Assembly (NCBI GenBank): GCA_963702055.1 | Contig: OY969702.1 | Coordinates: forward strand, 1,488,001 to 1,552,000 | DNA from: CAWINX01 sp963702055 | GTDB taxonomy: Bacteria > Actinomycetota > Thermoleophilia > Solirubrobacterales > 70-9 | Reading direction: 5' to 3' | Length of the DNA: 64,000 nucleotides | Shown here: in pieces, positions 23,701 to 31,669 of the stretch | Layout of the letters: every line of letters begins with the position of its first letter | Position numbering within the stretch: position 1 is the stretch's first letter | Position numbers and translations under genes: made by a program | Notes under the pieces: model-generated | Database searches by the model: none | Seen by the model: only the letters and a program-made list of their open reading frames with translations | Told to the model about the DNA's origin: nothing

Positions 23701-24135
23701 TCAGAAGTGGCCGCTGGTCCCGGCGGCGCGTAGGGCCAGGAAGAAGATCACGCCGCAGCTGACGGCCATGATCCCCATCTCGCGGCGGACGATCGCGAGG
23801 GCGAGGGACTGCTGCTGCTCGACCGGAAGGGCCTCGAGGTCGGTGTCGCCGATCTCGCGCTGGGCGGCGCCGACCCGGGCGCTCTCGGCGAGCAGGGAGA
23901 CGAGGAGCGGGAGGATCCCGTAGAGGTAGTGGAGGTTGCTCGCGGGCTTGTGCCCGGTAAAGACGAGCAGGCCGCCGAGCATCACCTGGATGAAGACGGC
24001 GGTCTGGGCGGCGCGGAGCAGGTACCAGAAGGGAATCGAGGGCCGGTCGCGGTACCAGGCGAACCCCCCGACCGCTCCCGCGACGAGGTTGAGCAGCAGG
24101 ACCGCCATGCCCATGACGAGGTGGACCCCGGCCAT
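23701..24135 (-). CDS. Hypothetical integral membrane protein
   Basis: 144 residues from ATG 24135 (MAGVHLVMGMAVLLLNLVAG); the frame is open further upstream but without hydrophobic sequence. Four to five hydrophobic segments are visible, with a charged loop (ARVGAAQREIGDTDLEALPVEQQ). It has no named motif. It is transcribed divergently from nuoA, so it may share a regulatory region with complex I, and ends 1 bp from the nucleotidyltransferase stop. Confidence 0.7.
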   Translation of the reverse strand: MAGVHLVMGMAVLLLNLVAGAVGGFAWYRDRPSIPFWYLLRAAQTAVFIQVMLGGLLVFTGHKPASNLHYLYGILPLLVSLLAESARVGAAQREIGDTDLEALPVEQQQSLALAIVRREMGIMAVSCGVIFFLALRAAGTSGHF

Positions 24136-24296
24136 TTCTATATCCGTCCTAAAGGATCGGGATTCCGCTTCCTGATGCGGAAAATCACTATGTAGCAATG
24201 TGTCACAAGGTGGGTGTATAACAGCGGCTGCGCACGCCGGGACGGCGGGCGGCGGCAGGTGCCCCGCTCCACGCCCGTGCGGCGACGGAGACACCT
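24136..24296. promoter_or_regulatory. Divergent promoter region upstream of the nuo operon
   Basis: The 161-bp gap is AT-richer than its surroundings in its first half. It contains TTCCGC...GCGGAA (24162-24181), which could be an operator, and TATAAC at 24217-24222, a reasonable -10 for nuoA. No convincing -35 is visible. Confidence 0.3.
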
Positions 24297-24674
24297 GTGC
24301 TGAAGAGCTACCTACCGATCCTCGTATTCGCCTTCCTCGGCCTCGCCGTCGGCAGCGCCTTCGCGATGCTCAACCACCTGATCGGGCCGAAGCGCCCGAA
24401 GCGCGCCACCTCGGCGACGCGCCGCCAGAGCGATCCCTACGAGTCCGGCATCCCGGTCGAGCCGGCCAAGGACTTCCGCTTCGGAATCAGCTTCTACCTC
24501 GTCGCGATGCTCTTCATCCTCTTCGACATCGAGGTCGTCTTCCTCTACCCGGTCGGGGTGATCCTGAAGGGAGCCGACAGCGTCTTCGTGTTGGGCGAGC
24601 TGATCACCTTCATCGTCCTGCTGCTCGTCGCCTTCGTCTACGTCTGGCGCAAAGGAGCCCTGAATTGGAAATAG
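24297..24674 (+). CDS. nuoA: NADH-quinone oxidoreductase subunit A
   Basis: Membrane subunit of complex I. 125 residues from GTG 24297, with three hydrophobic helices and the conserved DPYESGIPV and FRFGISFYLVAMLFILFDIEVVFLYP stretches that define NuoA. It is the first gene of nuoABCDEFGHIJKLMN. The 3' end carries the Shine-Dalgarno sequence for nuoB. Confidence 0.96.
   Translation: MLKSYLPILVFAFLGLAVGSAFAMLNHLIGPKRPKRATSATRRQSDPYESGIPVEPAKDFRFGISFYLVAMLFILFDIEVVFLYPVGVILKGADSVFVLGELITFIVLLLVAFVYVWRKGALNWK
24651..24667 (+). promoter_or_regulatory. Ribosome-binding site that fixes a TTG start for nuoB
   Basis: AAAGGAG at 24651-24657 stands 7 nt before TTG 24665, which overlaps the nuoA stop. 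This near-ideal spacing supports TTG rather than the internal ATG at 24716. Confidence 0.7.
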
Positions 24675-25336
24675 AGCGCCAGACGCTGCGGGTCAAGCAG
24701 GCTCGCGCCCGCGACATGCTGCGCGGCGACCTCGAGGGTGAGGAGCTGGAGCGCTACGTCGAGGAGAAGGTCGTGATGACCACCTTCGAGCAGATGCTCA
24801 ACTGGTCGCGGGCCAACTCGTTGTTCCCGCTGTCATTCGGCCTCGCCTGCTGCGCAATTGAGGGGATACCGATGTCGGCCGTCACCGCCCGCTACGACAT
24901 TGCCCGCTTCGGCGCCGAGGCCGGGCGCGCCTCACCCCGACAGGCCGATTTCATTGTTCTCTCGGGCCGAGTATCGATCAAGATGGCGCCGGTCATCCGC
25001 CGGCTCTACGACCAGATGCTGGAGCCGAAATGGGCGATCTCGATGGGCGCCTGCTCCTCCAGCGGCGGCATGTTCTCCAACTACGCGGTTGTGCAGGGGG
25101 CGGACAAGTTCATGCCGATCGACGTGCACATCCCCGGCTGCCCGCCGCGGCCGGAGGCGGTCCTCTACGGCTTCACCAAGCTGCAGAAAAAGATCATGGG
25201 CAACCCGGACCAGGGCTGGCGACAGCGCTACAACGCCGCCGGCACCGAGGAGTGGGCGCGCGGCGGCCCCGCGAGTACGCCGAGTCCCGAGGCCGCCGAG
25301 GCCTACGCGGCGGCGAGGGAGTTGATCCGTGCCTGA
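24665..25336 (+). CDS. nuoB: NADH-quinone oxidoreductase subunit B
   Basis: Peripheral-arm subunit that carries the terminal 4Fe-4S cluster N2 and passes electrons to quinone. 223 residues if the TTG is used. The cluster ligands lie in FGLACCAIE, GACSSSGGMF and PGCPPRPEAVL. The N-terminal extension before VMTTFEQMLNWSRANS is charged. The C-terminal 40 residues (GTEEWARGGPASTPSPEAAEAYA) form a low-complexity tail. It overlaps nuoA at its start and nuoC at its end. Confidence 0.95.
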   Translation: MEIERQTLRVKQARARDMLRGDLEGEELERYVEEKVVMTTFEQMLNWSRANSLFPLSFGLACCAIEGIPMSAVTARYDIARFGAEAGRASPRQADFIVLSGRVSIKMAPVIRRLYDQMLEPKWAISMGACSSSGGMFSNYAVVQGADKFMPIDVHIPGCPPRPEAVLYGFTKLQKKIMGNPDQGWRQRYNAAGTEEWARGGPASTPSPEAAEAYAAARELIRA

Positions 25337-25937
25337 CGCTCCCGGGCTCGAGCTGATCCGCGGGGAGATCGAGCGGGACAACCCCGGCGCGGTGCTCGAC
25401 ACCAGCTTCGACCGCGATTGCGCGGCGCTGGTCATCGACCCGGCGCAGATCCTCGCGGTGCTGAGCTGGCTACGCGACGCGCCCGGCCAGGGATACACCT
25501 TCCTCTCCTCGCTCCACGCCGCGGACTACCTGCCCGCTCAACCGCGCTTCGGAGTCCACTACGAACTCTTAAACCGCAACCGAGTCGAACGGCTGCGGGT
25601 AAAAGCGATGCTGGAAGACCCTGCTCCCGCGGGTGGCGCCGTAGGGGGGCCCACCCCCGAGGAAGCTTTAGCTACCGGAGGGGGTGGGGGGTCCCCTGCG
25701 GCGACAGGACCCGCGGGCCAGGGCCTGCCGGTCATCGACTCCTGCGTGGGGCTGTTCCCGGCCGCCGAGTTCCAGGAGCGGGAGGCCTACGAGATGTTCG
25801 GGATCGTCTTCCGCAGCCACCCGAATCTGGAGCGGATCCTGCTGCCGGAGGACTACGCCGGATGGCCGCAGCGGCGCGACTTCCCGGTCGGCGGCGAGCC
25901 GGTCACCTTCACCTACAACGAGAAGCACTATGGGTGA
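25329..25937 (+). CDS. nuoC: NADH-quinone oxidoreductase subunit C, with a repeat-encoded insert
   Basis: Hydrophilic 30-kDa-type subunit of complex I. 202 residues from GTG 25329, overlapping the nuoB stop. The family signature is near the C-terminus: EREAYEMFGIVFRSHPNLERILLPEDYAGWPQRRDFP. Residues about 97-132 (from PAPAGG to GPAGQG) are Gly/Ala/Pro-rich and are encoded by a long GC-rich inverted repeat; normal NuoC has a short strand and turn there. The insert probably forms a flexible surface loop. Confidence 0.93.
   Translation: MPDAPGLELIRGEIERDNPGAVLDTSFDRDCAALVIDPAQILAVLSWLRDAPGQGYTFLSSLHAADYLPAQPRFGVHYELLNRNRVERLRVKAMLEDPAPAGGAVGGPTPEEALATGGGGGSPAATGPAGQGLPVIDSCVGLFPAAEFQEREAYEMFGIVFRSHPNLERILLPEDYAGWPQRRDFPVGGEPVTFTYNEKHYG
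25619..25724. repeat. Long GC-rich imperfect inverted repeat inside nuoC
   Basis: About 45-nt arms: CCTGCTCCCGCGGGTGGCGC... against the complement of ...GCGACAGGACCCGCGGGCCAGG. The centre is GAAGCTTTAGCTAC. It is stop-free in the nuoC frame. It does not share the TATAG-type centre of the short elements. Confidence 0.75.
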
Positions 25938-25988
25938 GCCCGGGACCTACCCGCATACGGCCGCAGGCCGTGGGCGGAATGATGATTC

Positions 25989-26042
25989 ATCTCCGACCTC
26001 ATCTGGGTCCATATCTGATTCTTCGCAGATGAGGTCGGAGAT
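25989..26042. repeat. Palindromic element between nuoC and nuoD
   Basis: Perfect 16-bp arms ATCTCCGACCTCATCT / AGATGAGGTCGGAGAT around a 22-nt loop. The right arm contains GAGGTCGGAG and ends 1 nt before the nuoD ATG at 26044, so it supplies the nuoD ribosome-binding site; it also contains an alternative in-frame ATG at 26029. Confidence 0.85.
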
Positions 26043-26043
26043 A

Positions 26044-27198
26044 ATGACGGTCAACATCGGCCCGCACCACCCGGCGACGCACGGGGTGCTGCGGCTGGTC
26101 GTCGACCTCGAGGGCGAGGTCGTCCGCGACCTGAAGCCGGTGATCGGCTACGTCCACACCGGGATCGAGAAGTCCTGCGAGGACAAGAGCTACTGGAAGG
26201 TCATCCCCTTCGTCGAGCGGATGGACTACGTCTCCTACTTCTTCCAGATGGAGGCCTTCTGCGGCGCGGTCGAGCGGCTGGTCGAGTTGGAGATACCCGA
26301 GCGCGCCAAATACCTGCGGGTGATCTTCCTCGAGTTGAACCGCATCCACTCCCACCTGGTCTGGCTGGGGACGACGGCGCTCGACCTCGGCGCGATCTCG
26401 ATGCTCTGGTACTGCTTCCGCGAGCGCGACCGCATCCTCGACCTCTTCGAGATGGCGGCCGGGCAGCGGATGCACACCCGCTACTTCCAGGTCGGCGGCG
26501 TGATCGAGGACATCCCGCTCGGCTTCGAGGCGAAGCTGCGCTCCTTCGTCGAGGACATGCCGGTGCGAGTCGGCCAGTACCAGGACCTGCTCGACCGCAA
26601 CGAGATCTTCCTCTCGCGGACCAAGGGCGTCGGCGTCGTGCCCCGCGAGCGACTGCTGGAGCTGGGCGTGACCGGGCCGCTGCTGCGCGCCGCCGGCGAG
26701 CCCTGGGATCTGCGCAAGGCCTTCTCCTACCTCGCCTACCCCGACTTCGACTTCAAGATCCCGGTCGGCACGGTCGGCGACGGCTACGACCGCTACCGGG
26801 TGCGACTGGCCGAGATGGTCGAGTCGACGCGGATCGTCGAGCAGGCGCTCGACGGGTTGCCCGAGGGGCCGCACATCGCCGACGACCGCAAGTACGTGCT
26901 GCCGCCGCGCTCGGAACTGTCGACCTCGATGGAGTCGCTGATCCACCACTTCAAGCTGGTCACCGAGGGCTTCCGGGTCGGCCCCGGCGAGATCTACTAC
27001 GCGATCGAGAGCCCCCGCGGCGAGCTCGGCTGCTTCGTCCTCGCCGACGGCTCGGCGAAGCCGGCGCGCGTCCACTTCCGCGACCCCTCCTTCGTCAACC
27101 TGCAGGCCTTCAAGGACATGTCGGTGGGCGGCTACGTCGCCGACATGATCGCCAGCCTCGGGATGCTCGACCCGATCCTCGGAGGCGTCGACCGATGA
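26044..27198 (+). CDS. nuoD: NADH-quinone oxidoreductase subunit D
   Basis: The 49-kDa-type subunit that forms the quinone pocket with NuoB. 384 residues from ATG 26044, giving the canonical MTVNIGPHHPATHGVLRLVVDLEGE start. ATG 26029 would add MRSEI from the palindrome. Conserved stretches include GYVHTGIEK, RMDYVSYF, GQRMHTRYFQVGG, LSRTKGVG and the C-terminal DPSFVNLQAF...DMIASLGMLDPILGGVDR. It overlaps nuoE by 4 bp. The nuoC-nuoD gap of 106 bp is one of only three real gaps in the operon, and each is filled by a palindrome. Confidence 0.96.
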   Translation: MTVNIGPHHPATHGVLRLVVDLEGEVVRDLKPVIGYVHTGIEKSCEDKSYWKVIPFVERMDYVSYFFQMEAFCGAVERLVELEIPERAKYLRVIFLELNRIHSHLVWLGTTALDLGAISMLWYCFRERDRILDLFEMAAGQRMHTRYFQVGGVIEDIPLGFEAKLRSFVEDMPVRVGQYQDLLDRNEIFLSRTKGVGVVPRERLLELGVTGPLLRAAGEPWDLRKAFSYLAYPDFDFKIPVGTVGDGYDRYRVRLAEMVESTRIVEQALDGLPEGPHIADDRKYVLPPRSELSTSMESLIHHFKLVTEGFRVGPGEIYYAIESPRGELGCFVLADGSAKPARVHFRDPSFVNLQAFKDMSVGGYVADMIASLGMLDPILGGVDR

Positions 27199-27806
27199 AT
27201 CACCTGCCGATCGACCAGGCGCTGACCGAGGGCCGCGTCCCCGACCGCGCCCCGGAGGGGGTCCCCGAGCTGCACGAGGTCAACTGCCCGCCGGCGCTGC
27301 AGGAGCGGATCGAGGAGCTGATGGGCCGCTACCCGGACCGCAAATCGGCCTCGATCCCGGCGCTGTGGGCGGTGCAGCGGCTCTATGGCTGGTGCACGCC
27401 GGAGGGGATCCGTCAGGCCGCCGCGGTGATGCGGGTGACGCCCGCCTACCTGGAGTCGGTCGCCAGCTTCTACGACCTCCTGCACACCGAGCCGGTCGGC
27501 AGCCACAAAGTCGCCGTCTGCACCAACATCAGCTGCTGGATGCGGGGTGGCGACGAGCTGCTCGACGCCTTCCGCGCCGCCGCCGAGGGCGACGAGGACG
27601 TCTTCGTCACCGGCTTCGAGTGCCTCGGGGCCTGCGACATCGCGCCGATGGCCTCGATCGACGAGCGCTACTTCGGACCGCTGGAGGCCGCCGAGGCGGC
27701 GACGGCGATCGAGCAGCTGCGCGGCGGACAGGACGTGCTGCCGGAGAAGGCGCTGGCCAAGCGCCCGCTGGCGGGCGATACCGCGACCGGAGGCCCCGAT
27801 GCCTGA
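27195..27806 (+). CDS. nuoE: NADH-quinone oxidoreductase subunit E
   Basis: Peripheral subunit with the thioredoxin-like 2Fe-2S domain. 203 residues. The cluster ligands are in VAVCTNISCWMRG and FECLGACDIAP. The N-terminal helical part (ALQERIEELMGRYPDRKSASIPALWAVQRLYG) is typical. The C-terminal 30 residues are a polar tail. ATG 27195 overlaps the nuoD stop, and the gene overlaps nuoF. Confidence 0.95.
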   Translation: MNHLPIDQALTEGRVPDRAPEGVPELHEVNCPPALQERIEELMGRYPDRKSASIPALWAVQRLYGWCTPEGIRQAAAVMRVTPAYLESVASFYDLLHTEPVGSHKVAVCTNISCWMRGGDELLDAFRAAAEGDEDVFVTGFECLGACDIAPMASIDERYFGPLEAAEAATAIEQLRGGQDVLPEKALAKRPLAGDTATGGPDA

Positions 27807-29067
27807 GACGCGCGTCCTGCTCAAGAACGCCGAAGACCCGGAGCTGCGCACCCTCGCCGGCTACAAGAAGTACGGCGGCTACGCGACCCTCGAGAAGGCC
27901 TACGGCGAGATGGAGGCCGACGAGGTGCTCAAGGAGCTCGAGGACTCGGGCCTGCGCGGTCGCGGCGGCGCCGGCTTCTCGATGGGCAAAAAGGCCTCCT
28001 TCCTGCCGCGCGGCGGGGAGATGAACAAGTACCTCTGCTGCAACGCCGACGAGTCCGAGCCGGGCGCCTTCAAGGACCGCGAGCTGATGCAGCGCAACCC
28101 CCACCAGCTGATCGAGGGGATCGCGATCGCCGCGATCGCCGCCGGCGCCGGCCATGCCTTCATCTTCATCCGCGGCGAGTACGACCTGCAGGCCGACATC
28201 CTCGACGCCGCGGTCGCCGAGGCCTACGCGGCCGGCTACCTCGGCGAGAACATCCTTGGCAGCCGGCGCAGCCTCGAGCTGGTCGTCCACCGCGGCGCCG
28301 GCGCCTACATCTGCGGCGAGGAGACGGCGCTGCTCGACGCGCTCGAGGGCAAGCGCGGCAACCCGCGCCTCAAGCCTCCCTTCCCCGCCGTGCAGGGGCT
28401 CTACGGCGGGCCGACCCTGATCAACAACGTCGAGACGCTCTCCAACGTGCCGGGGATCGTCGCCAACGGGGCCGAGTGGTTCCGCGGCTTCGGCACCGAG
28501 CAGTCGCCGGGGACCAAGGTCGTCTCGATCTCCGGCGGCGTGCGCCGCCCCGGCAACTACGAGGTCGAGCTGGGCGTGCCGACCCGCGAGCTGATCTTCG
28601 ACCTCGCGGGCGGGCCCGAGGAGGGCCACGAGGTGAAGGCCTTCTATCCCGGCGGCTCCTCCTCCCCGGTCCTCACCGCCGACGGGCTCGACCTCCCCTA
28701 CAGCTTCGAGGCGATGGCCGAGGCGGGCTCGATGCTCGGCTCGGGCTCGATCATCGTCGCCGACGACCGCGTCTCGATCCCCCACATGGCGCTGCGCACG
28801 GCACGCTTCTACCACCACGAGTCCTGCGGCAAGTGCACCCCCTGTCGCGAAGGGACGAACTGGACGGTGAAGATGCTGGAGCGGGTGGTGCGAGGCGAGG
28901 CGACGCCGATGGACCTCGACATCATCAGCTCCGTCCAGGAGAACATCATCGGGCACTGCCTCTGCGTGCTCGGCGACTCGATGGCGATGCCGGTCGGGGC
29001 GATGGTGCGCAAGTTCCGCGACGAGTTCGAAGCCGTGATCGAGGCCGGCCAGGCGGTGGCCGCGTGA
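27799..29067 (+). CDS. nuoF: NADH-quinone oxidoreductase subunit F
   Basis: The NADH-binding, FMN and 4Fe-4S subunit where electrons enter complex I. 422 residues from ATG 27799. The GRGGAGFSMGKKASF glycine-rich NADH site, the NADESEPGAFKDRELM FMN region, GAGAYICGEETALLDALEG and the C-terminal cluster ESCGKCTPCREG...C are all present. Length is normal. A palindromic element lies in the 79-bp gap before nuoG. Confidence 0.97.
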   Translation: MPETRVLLKNAEDPELRTLAGYKKYGGYATLEKAYGEMEADEVLKELEDSGLRGRGGAGFSMGKKASFLPRGGEMNKYLCCNADESEPGAFKDRELMQRNPHQLIEGIAIAAIAAGAGHAFIFIRGEYDLQADILDAAVAEAYAAGYLGENILGSRRSLELVVHRGAGAYICGEETALLDALEGKRGNPRLKPPFPAVQGLYGGPTLINNVETLSNVPGIVANGAEWFRGFGTEQSPGTKVVSISGGVRRPGNYEVELGVPTRELIFDLAGGPEEGHEVKAFYPGGSSSPVLTADGLDLPYSFEAMAEAGSMLGSGSIIVADDRVSIPHMALRTARFYHHESCGKCTPCREGTNWTVKMLERVVRGEATPMDLDIISSVQENIIGHCLCVLGDSMAMPVGAMVRKFRDEFEAVIEAGQAVAA

Positions 29068-29082
29068 CTCGCCCAACTTCAA

Positions 29083-29132
29083 GCTTCCGCTGTTCTTTCT
29101 CCCGTCTATACCCGGCAAAAGAACAGCGGAAC
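29083..29132. repeat. Palindromic element, CCGCTGTTC-arm type, between nuoF and nuoG
   Basis: GCTTCCGCTGTTCTTTCTCCCG-TCTATA-CCCGGCAAAAGAACAGCGGAAC. It begins 15 bp after the nuoF stop and ends 14 bp before the nuoG ATG. Confidence 0.88.
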
Positions 29133-29146
29133 GGAAAGGTTCGCCG

Positions 29147-31669
29147 ATGAGTCGCGAGGTGACGTTGATCATCGACGGGCGCGAGGTGAGCGCGACCGAG
29201 GGCGAGATGCTCCACGACGCGGCCAAGCGCGGCGACGTCGAGATCCCGGTCTTCTGTTACGAGCCCAAGCTGGGCGAGCCGGTCGGCGCCTGTCGGATGT
29301 GCCTGGTCGAGATCGAGGGGGTGCCGAAACTGCAGACCTCCTGCTCGACCCCGGTCCGCGACGGGATGGTCGTCCACACCCGCACCGACCAGGTCAAGCA
29401 CGCGCAGAGCGCCGTGGTCGAGTTCCTGCTCGTCAACCACCCGCTCGACTGCCCCGTCTGCGACAAGGGCGGCGAGTGCCCGCTGCAGGACATCTCGATG
29501 GGCTGGGGCCCGGGCAAAAGCCGCATGATCGACCAGAAGCGTCACTTCCAGAAGCCGATCGAGCTCTCGCCGCTGATCGCGATCGACCGCGAGCGCTGCA
29601 TCCTCTGCTACCGCTGCGTGCGCTTCAGCCAGGAGGTCGCCGAGGACGAGCAGCTCCAGCTCTTGGAGCGCGGCGACCGCTCCTTCGTCGGCACCTTCGA
29701 CGACCGCCCCTACATCGCCCCCTTCCACGGCAACATCACCGAGCTCTGCCCGGTCGGGGCGCTGACCTCCTACACCTACCGCTTCCGCGCCCGGCCCTGG
29801 GACATCGAGCAGGCCGGCTCGGTCTGCACGCTCTGCCCGAGCCAGTGCAACGTCAGCTTCACGGTCCGCGACGAGCAGGTGAAGCGGGTGCTGGGGCGCG
29901 ACAACGCCGAGGTCGACGACGGCTGGCTCTGCGACCGCGGCCGCTACGGCTTCGAGATGTTCGGCGCGCAGGAGCGAATCGACGGCCCGCGCCTCAAGGG
30001 CGGCGCGCCGACCGACTGGGAGACGGCGCTCGCCAAGGCCGCCGAGGGCCTACGCGATTGCGAAGTTGACCCTGCTATAGGGAGGTCAACTTCGCAATCG
30101 TCGAAGAATGGCGTCGCGGCGATCGTCGGCGACGCCTCCAACGAGGAGGGCTTCCTGGTCCAGTGGATCCTCCGCGAGGCGCTCGGCTCCCCCCACGTCG
30201 AGTCGCGGGCGGCGGGCGGCCCGAGCCGCGAGGACCTCGTCCGCCTCTCCCAGCCGGAGATTTCGGCGAAGGTCCGCGACATCGACGACGCCGACGTGAT
30301 CCTCGTCCTCGGCACCGATCCCCTGCACAGCAGCCCGATCCTCGACCTCCGCATCCGCAAGGCGATCCGCCGCAACGGCGCCCGCCTCGCGGTGGCCACC
30401 GAACGCCCGACGGCGCTGGACGGCGGCGCCGAGGTGGTGGCCCGCTACGCGCCAGGCGGTACCGGCGCCTTCCTCACAGAACTGACGGCCGGCACCGGGG
30501 AGGCCTCTCCGGTCGCCGAGCTGCTGCGCGACGCAAAGAGCGTCGTGGTCGTCTGGGGCGAACGCATTGGCCGTGAGGGCGAGAGCGCCATCGCAGCTCT
30601 GCTCGACGTAGTGGCAGCCCTGGACCTGGCCGGGACGGACGGCTCCGGCCTCCTCGAGATCCCCGACGCGACCAACGCCCGCGGCCTGCGCGAGGTCGGC
30701 TGCCTGCCCGACGCCGGGCCGGGACTAACTGAAACAGCTGCAGGTAAGGACACGGAGGCCATCCGCGCGGCCCTCGAATCCGGCGAACTCAAGTCAATAG
30801 TGCTCTTCGGAGTCGACCCGCTGCGCGACTTCCCCGACACCGAGGCGTGGAAGCGCGCCCTTCAGGCCGCCGACCACGTCGTCGCCTTCTCGATGTTCGA
30901 GAACGCCACGACAGCTATCGCCGACGTAGTCCTCCCGCTCGAAACACACGCCGAAAAAGACGGAACGGTCACTCATCCGGATGGTCGCCTCCAGCGTGTC
31001 CGGCCCTCGGCATCTCGCCCAGGCGACATCCGCCCCAACGTCCAGGTTCTCGCCGACCTCTCGTCCCTCCTCGGTCACGACACGGGCATCCACTCTCAAC
31101 CTTCGGCCTTCGCTGCAATCACCGGCGCCGTTCCCTTCTACTCCGGGATCACGGATTCGGACATCGGCGGCCGGGGCATCCGCTGGCAGGACGGTCCCTC
31201 GGCCTCGGAGTTGCCGGGCGGCGACGAGACGGGCGATGTCGGTTCCCCCTCCGAACGTTTTGCGCGGGAGGAGGACAGCGCCGGCGGTGACAACCGATCC
31301 ACTCCCCATCGACGAGTTGCGAGTGAGGAGGGGGTTCCGACAGCGCCCGACACCCTCGCCCTGGGCACCTACCGGGATCTGTGGGCGGGTCCCATCACCG
31401 AATTGAACCCGCCACTGCGATTCCTGGCTCCCCGGCAGCGCGTAGAGCTGTCGCCGTCCGACGCAGAGCGCCTGGGCCTGAAGAGCGGCGACGAAGTCAA
31501 CGTCGCCCAGAACGGAACCAGCCTGAAGGCCCGCGTGTCGATCAAGGAGCGAGTGAGCGCAGGGGTCTGCTTCCTGGTCGAGGGGACCGAGACCGACAAC
31601 GCAAACGCGCTCCTGAACGGGGGGCCGGTCGAGGTCGAGGTCAGCAAGCTGAGCGAGGTGGCCCGGTGA
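29147..31669 (+). CDS. nuoG: NADH-quinone oxidoreductase subunit G, with two repeat-encoded inserts
   Basis: Large peripheral subunit, 840 residues. N-terminal 2Fe-2S ferredoxin domain (CYEPKLGEPVGACRMC...C), His-Cys 4Fe-4S region (HPLDCPVCDKGGECPLQ), two-cysteine-set cluster region (RCILCYRCVRF), then a molybdopterin-oxidoreductase-like domain with CTLCPSQC. Residues about 303-318 (CEVDPAIGRSTSQSS) come from a perfect palindrome. Residues about 695-734 come from a 118-bp inverted repeat in the C-terminal half. Both are in frame. The gene overlaps nuoH (GTGA). Confidence 0.94.
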   Translation: MSREVTLIIDGREVSATEGEMLHDAAKRGDVEIPVFCYEPKLGEPVGACRMCLVEIEGVPKLQTSCSTPVRDGMVVHTRTDQVKHAQSAVVEFLLVNHPLDCPVCDKGGECPLQDISMGWGPGKSRMIDQKRHFQKPIELSPLIAIDRERCILCYRCVRFSQEVAEDEQLQLLERGDRSFVGTFDDRPYIAPFHGNITELCPVGALTSYTYRFRARPWDIEQAGSVCTLCPSQCNVSFTVRDEQVKRVLGRDNAEVDDGWLCDRGRYGFEMFGAQERIDGPRLKGGAPTDWETALAKAAEGLRDCEVDPAIGRSTSQSSKNGVAAIVGDASNEEGFLVQWILREALGSPHVESRAAGGPSREDLVRLSQPEISAKVRDIDDADVILVLGTDPLHSSPILDLRIRKAIRRNGARLAVATERPTALDGGAEVVARYAPGGTGAFLTELTAGTGEASPVAELLRDAKSVVVVWGERIGREGESAIAALLDVVAALDLAGTDGSGLLEIPDATNARGLREVGCLPDAGPGLTETAAGKDTEAIRAALESGELKSIVLFGVDPLRDFPDTEAWKRALQAADHVVAFSMFENATTAIADVVLPLETHAEKDGTVTHPDGRLQRVRPSASRPGDIRPNVQVLADLSSLLGHDTGIHSQPSAFAAITGAVPFYSGITDSDIGGRGIRWQDGPSASELPGGDETGDVGSPSERFAREEDSAGGDNRSTPHRRVASEEGVPTAPDTLALGTYRDLWAGPITELNPPLRFLAPRQRVELSPSDAERLGLKSGDEVNVAQNGTSLKARVSIKERVSAGVCFLVEGTETDNANALLNGGPVEVEVSKLSEVAR
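30055..30100. repeat. Palindromic element with a fourth arm type, inside nuoG
   Basis: Perfect 17-bp arms CGATTGCGAAGTTGACC / GGTCAACTTCGCAATCG around CTGCTATAGGGA. The centre shares the CTATAGGG motif of the other elements. It is read through in the nuoG frame without a stop. Confidence 0.88.
31231..31348. repeat. 118-bp inverted repeat inside nuoG
   Basis: Arms GGGCGATGTCGGTTCCCCCTCC (31231-31252) and GGAGGGGGTTCCGACAGCGCCC (31327-31348) pair at 19 of 22 positions. The interior is Arg/Ser/Glu-rich when translated and does not look like NuoG core sequence. Confidence 0.7.
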
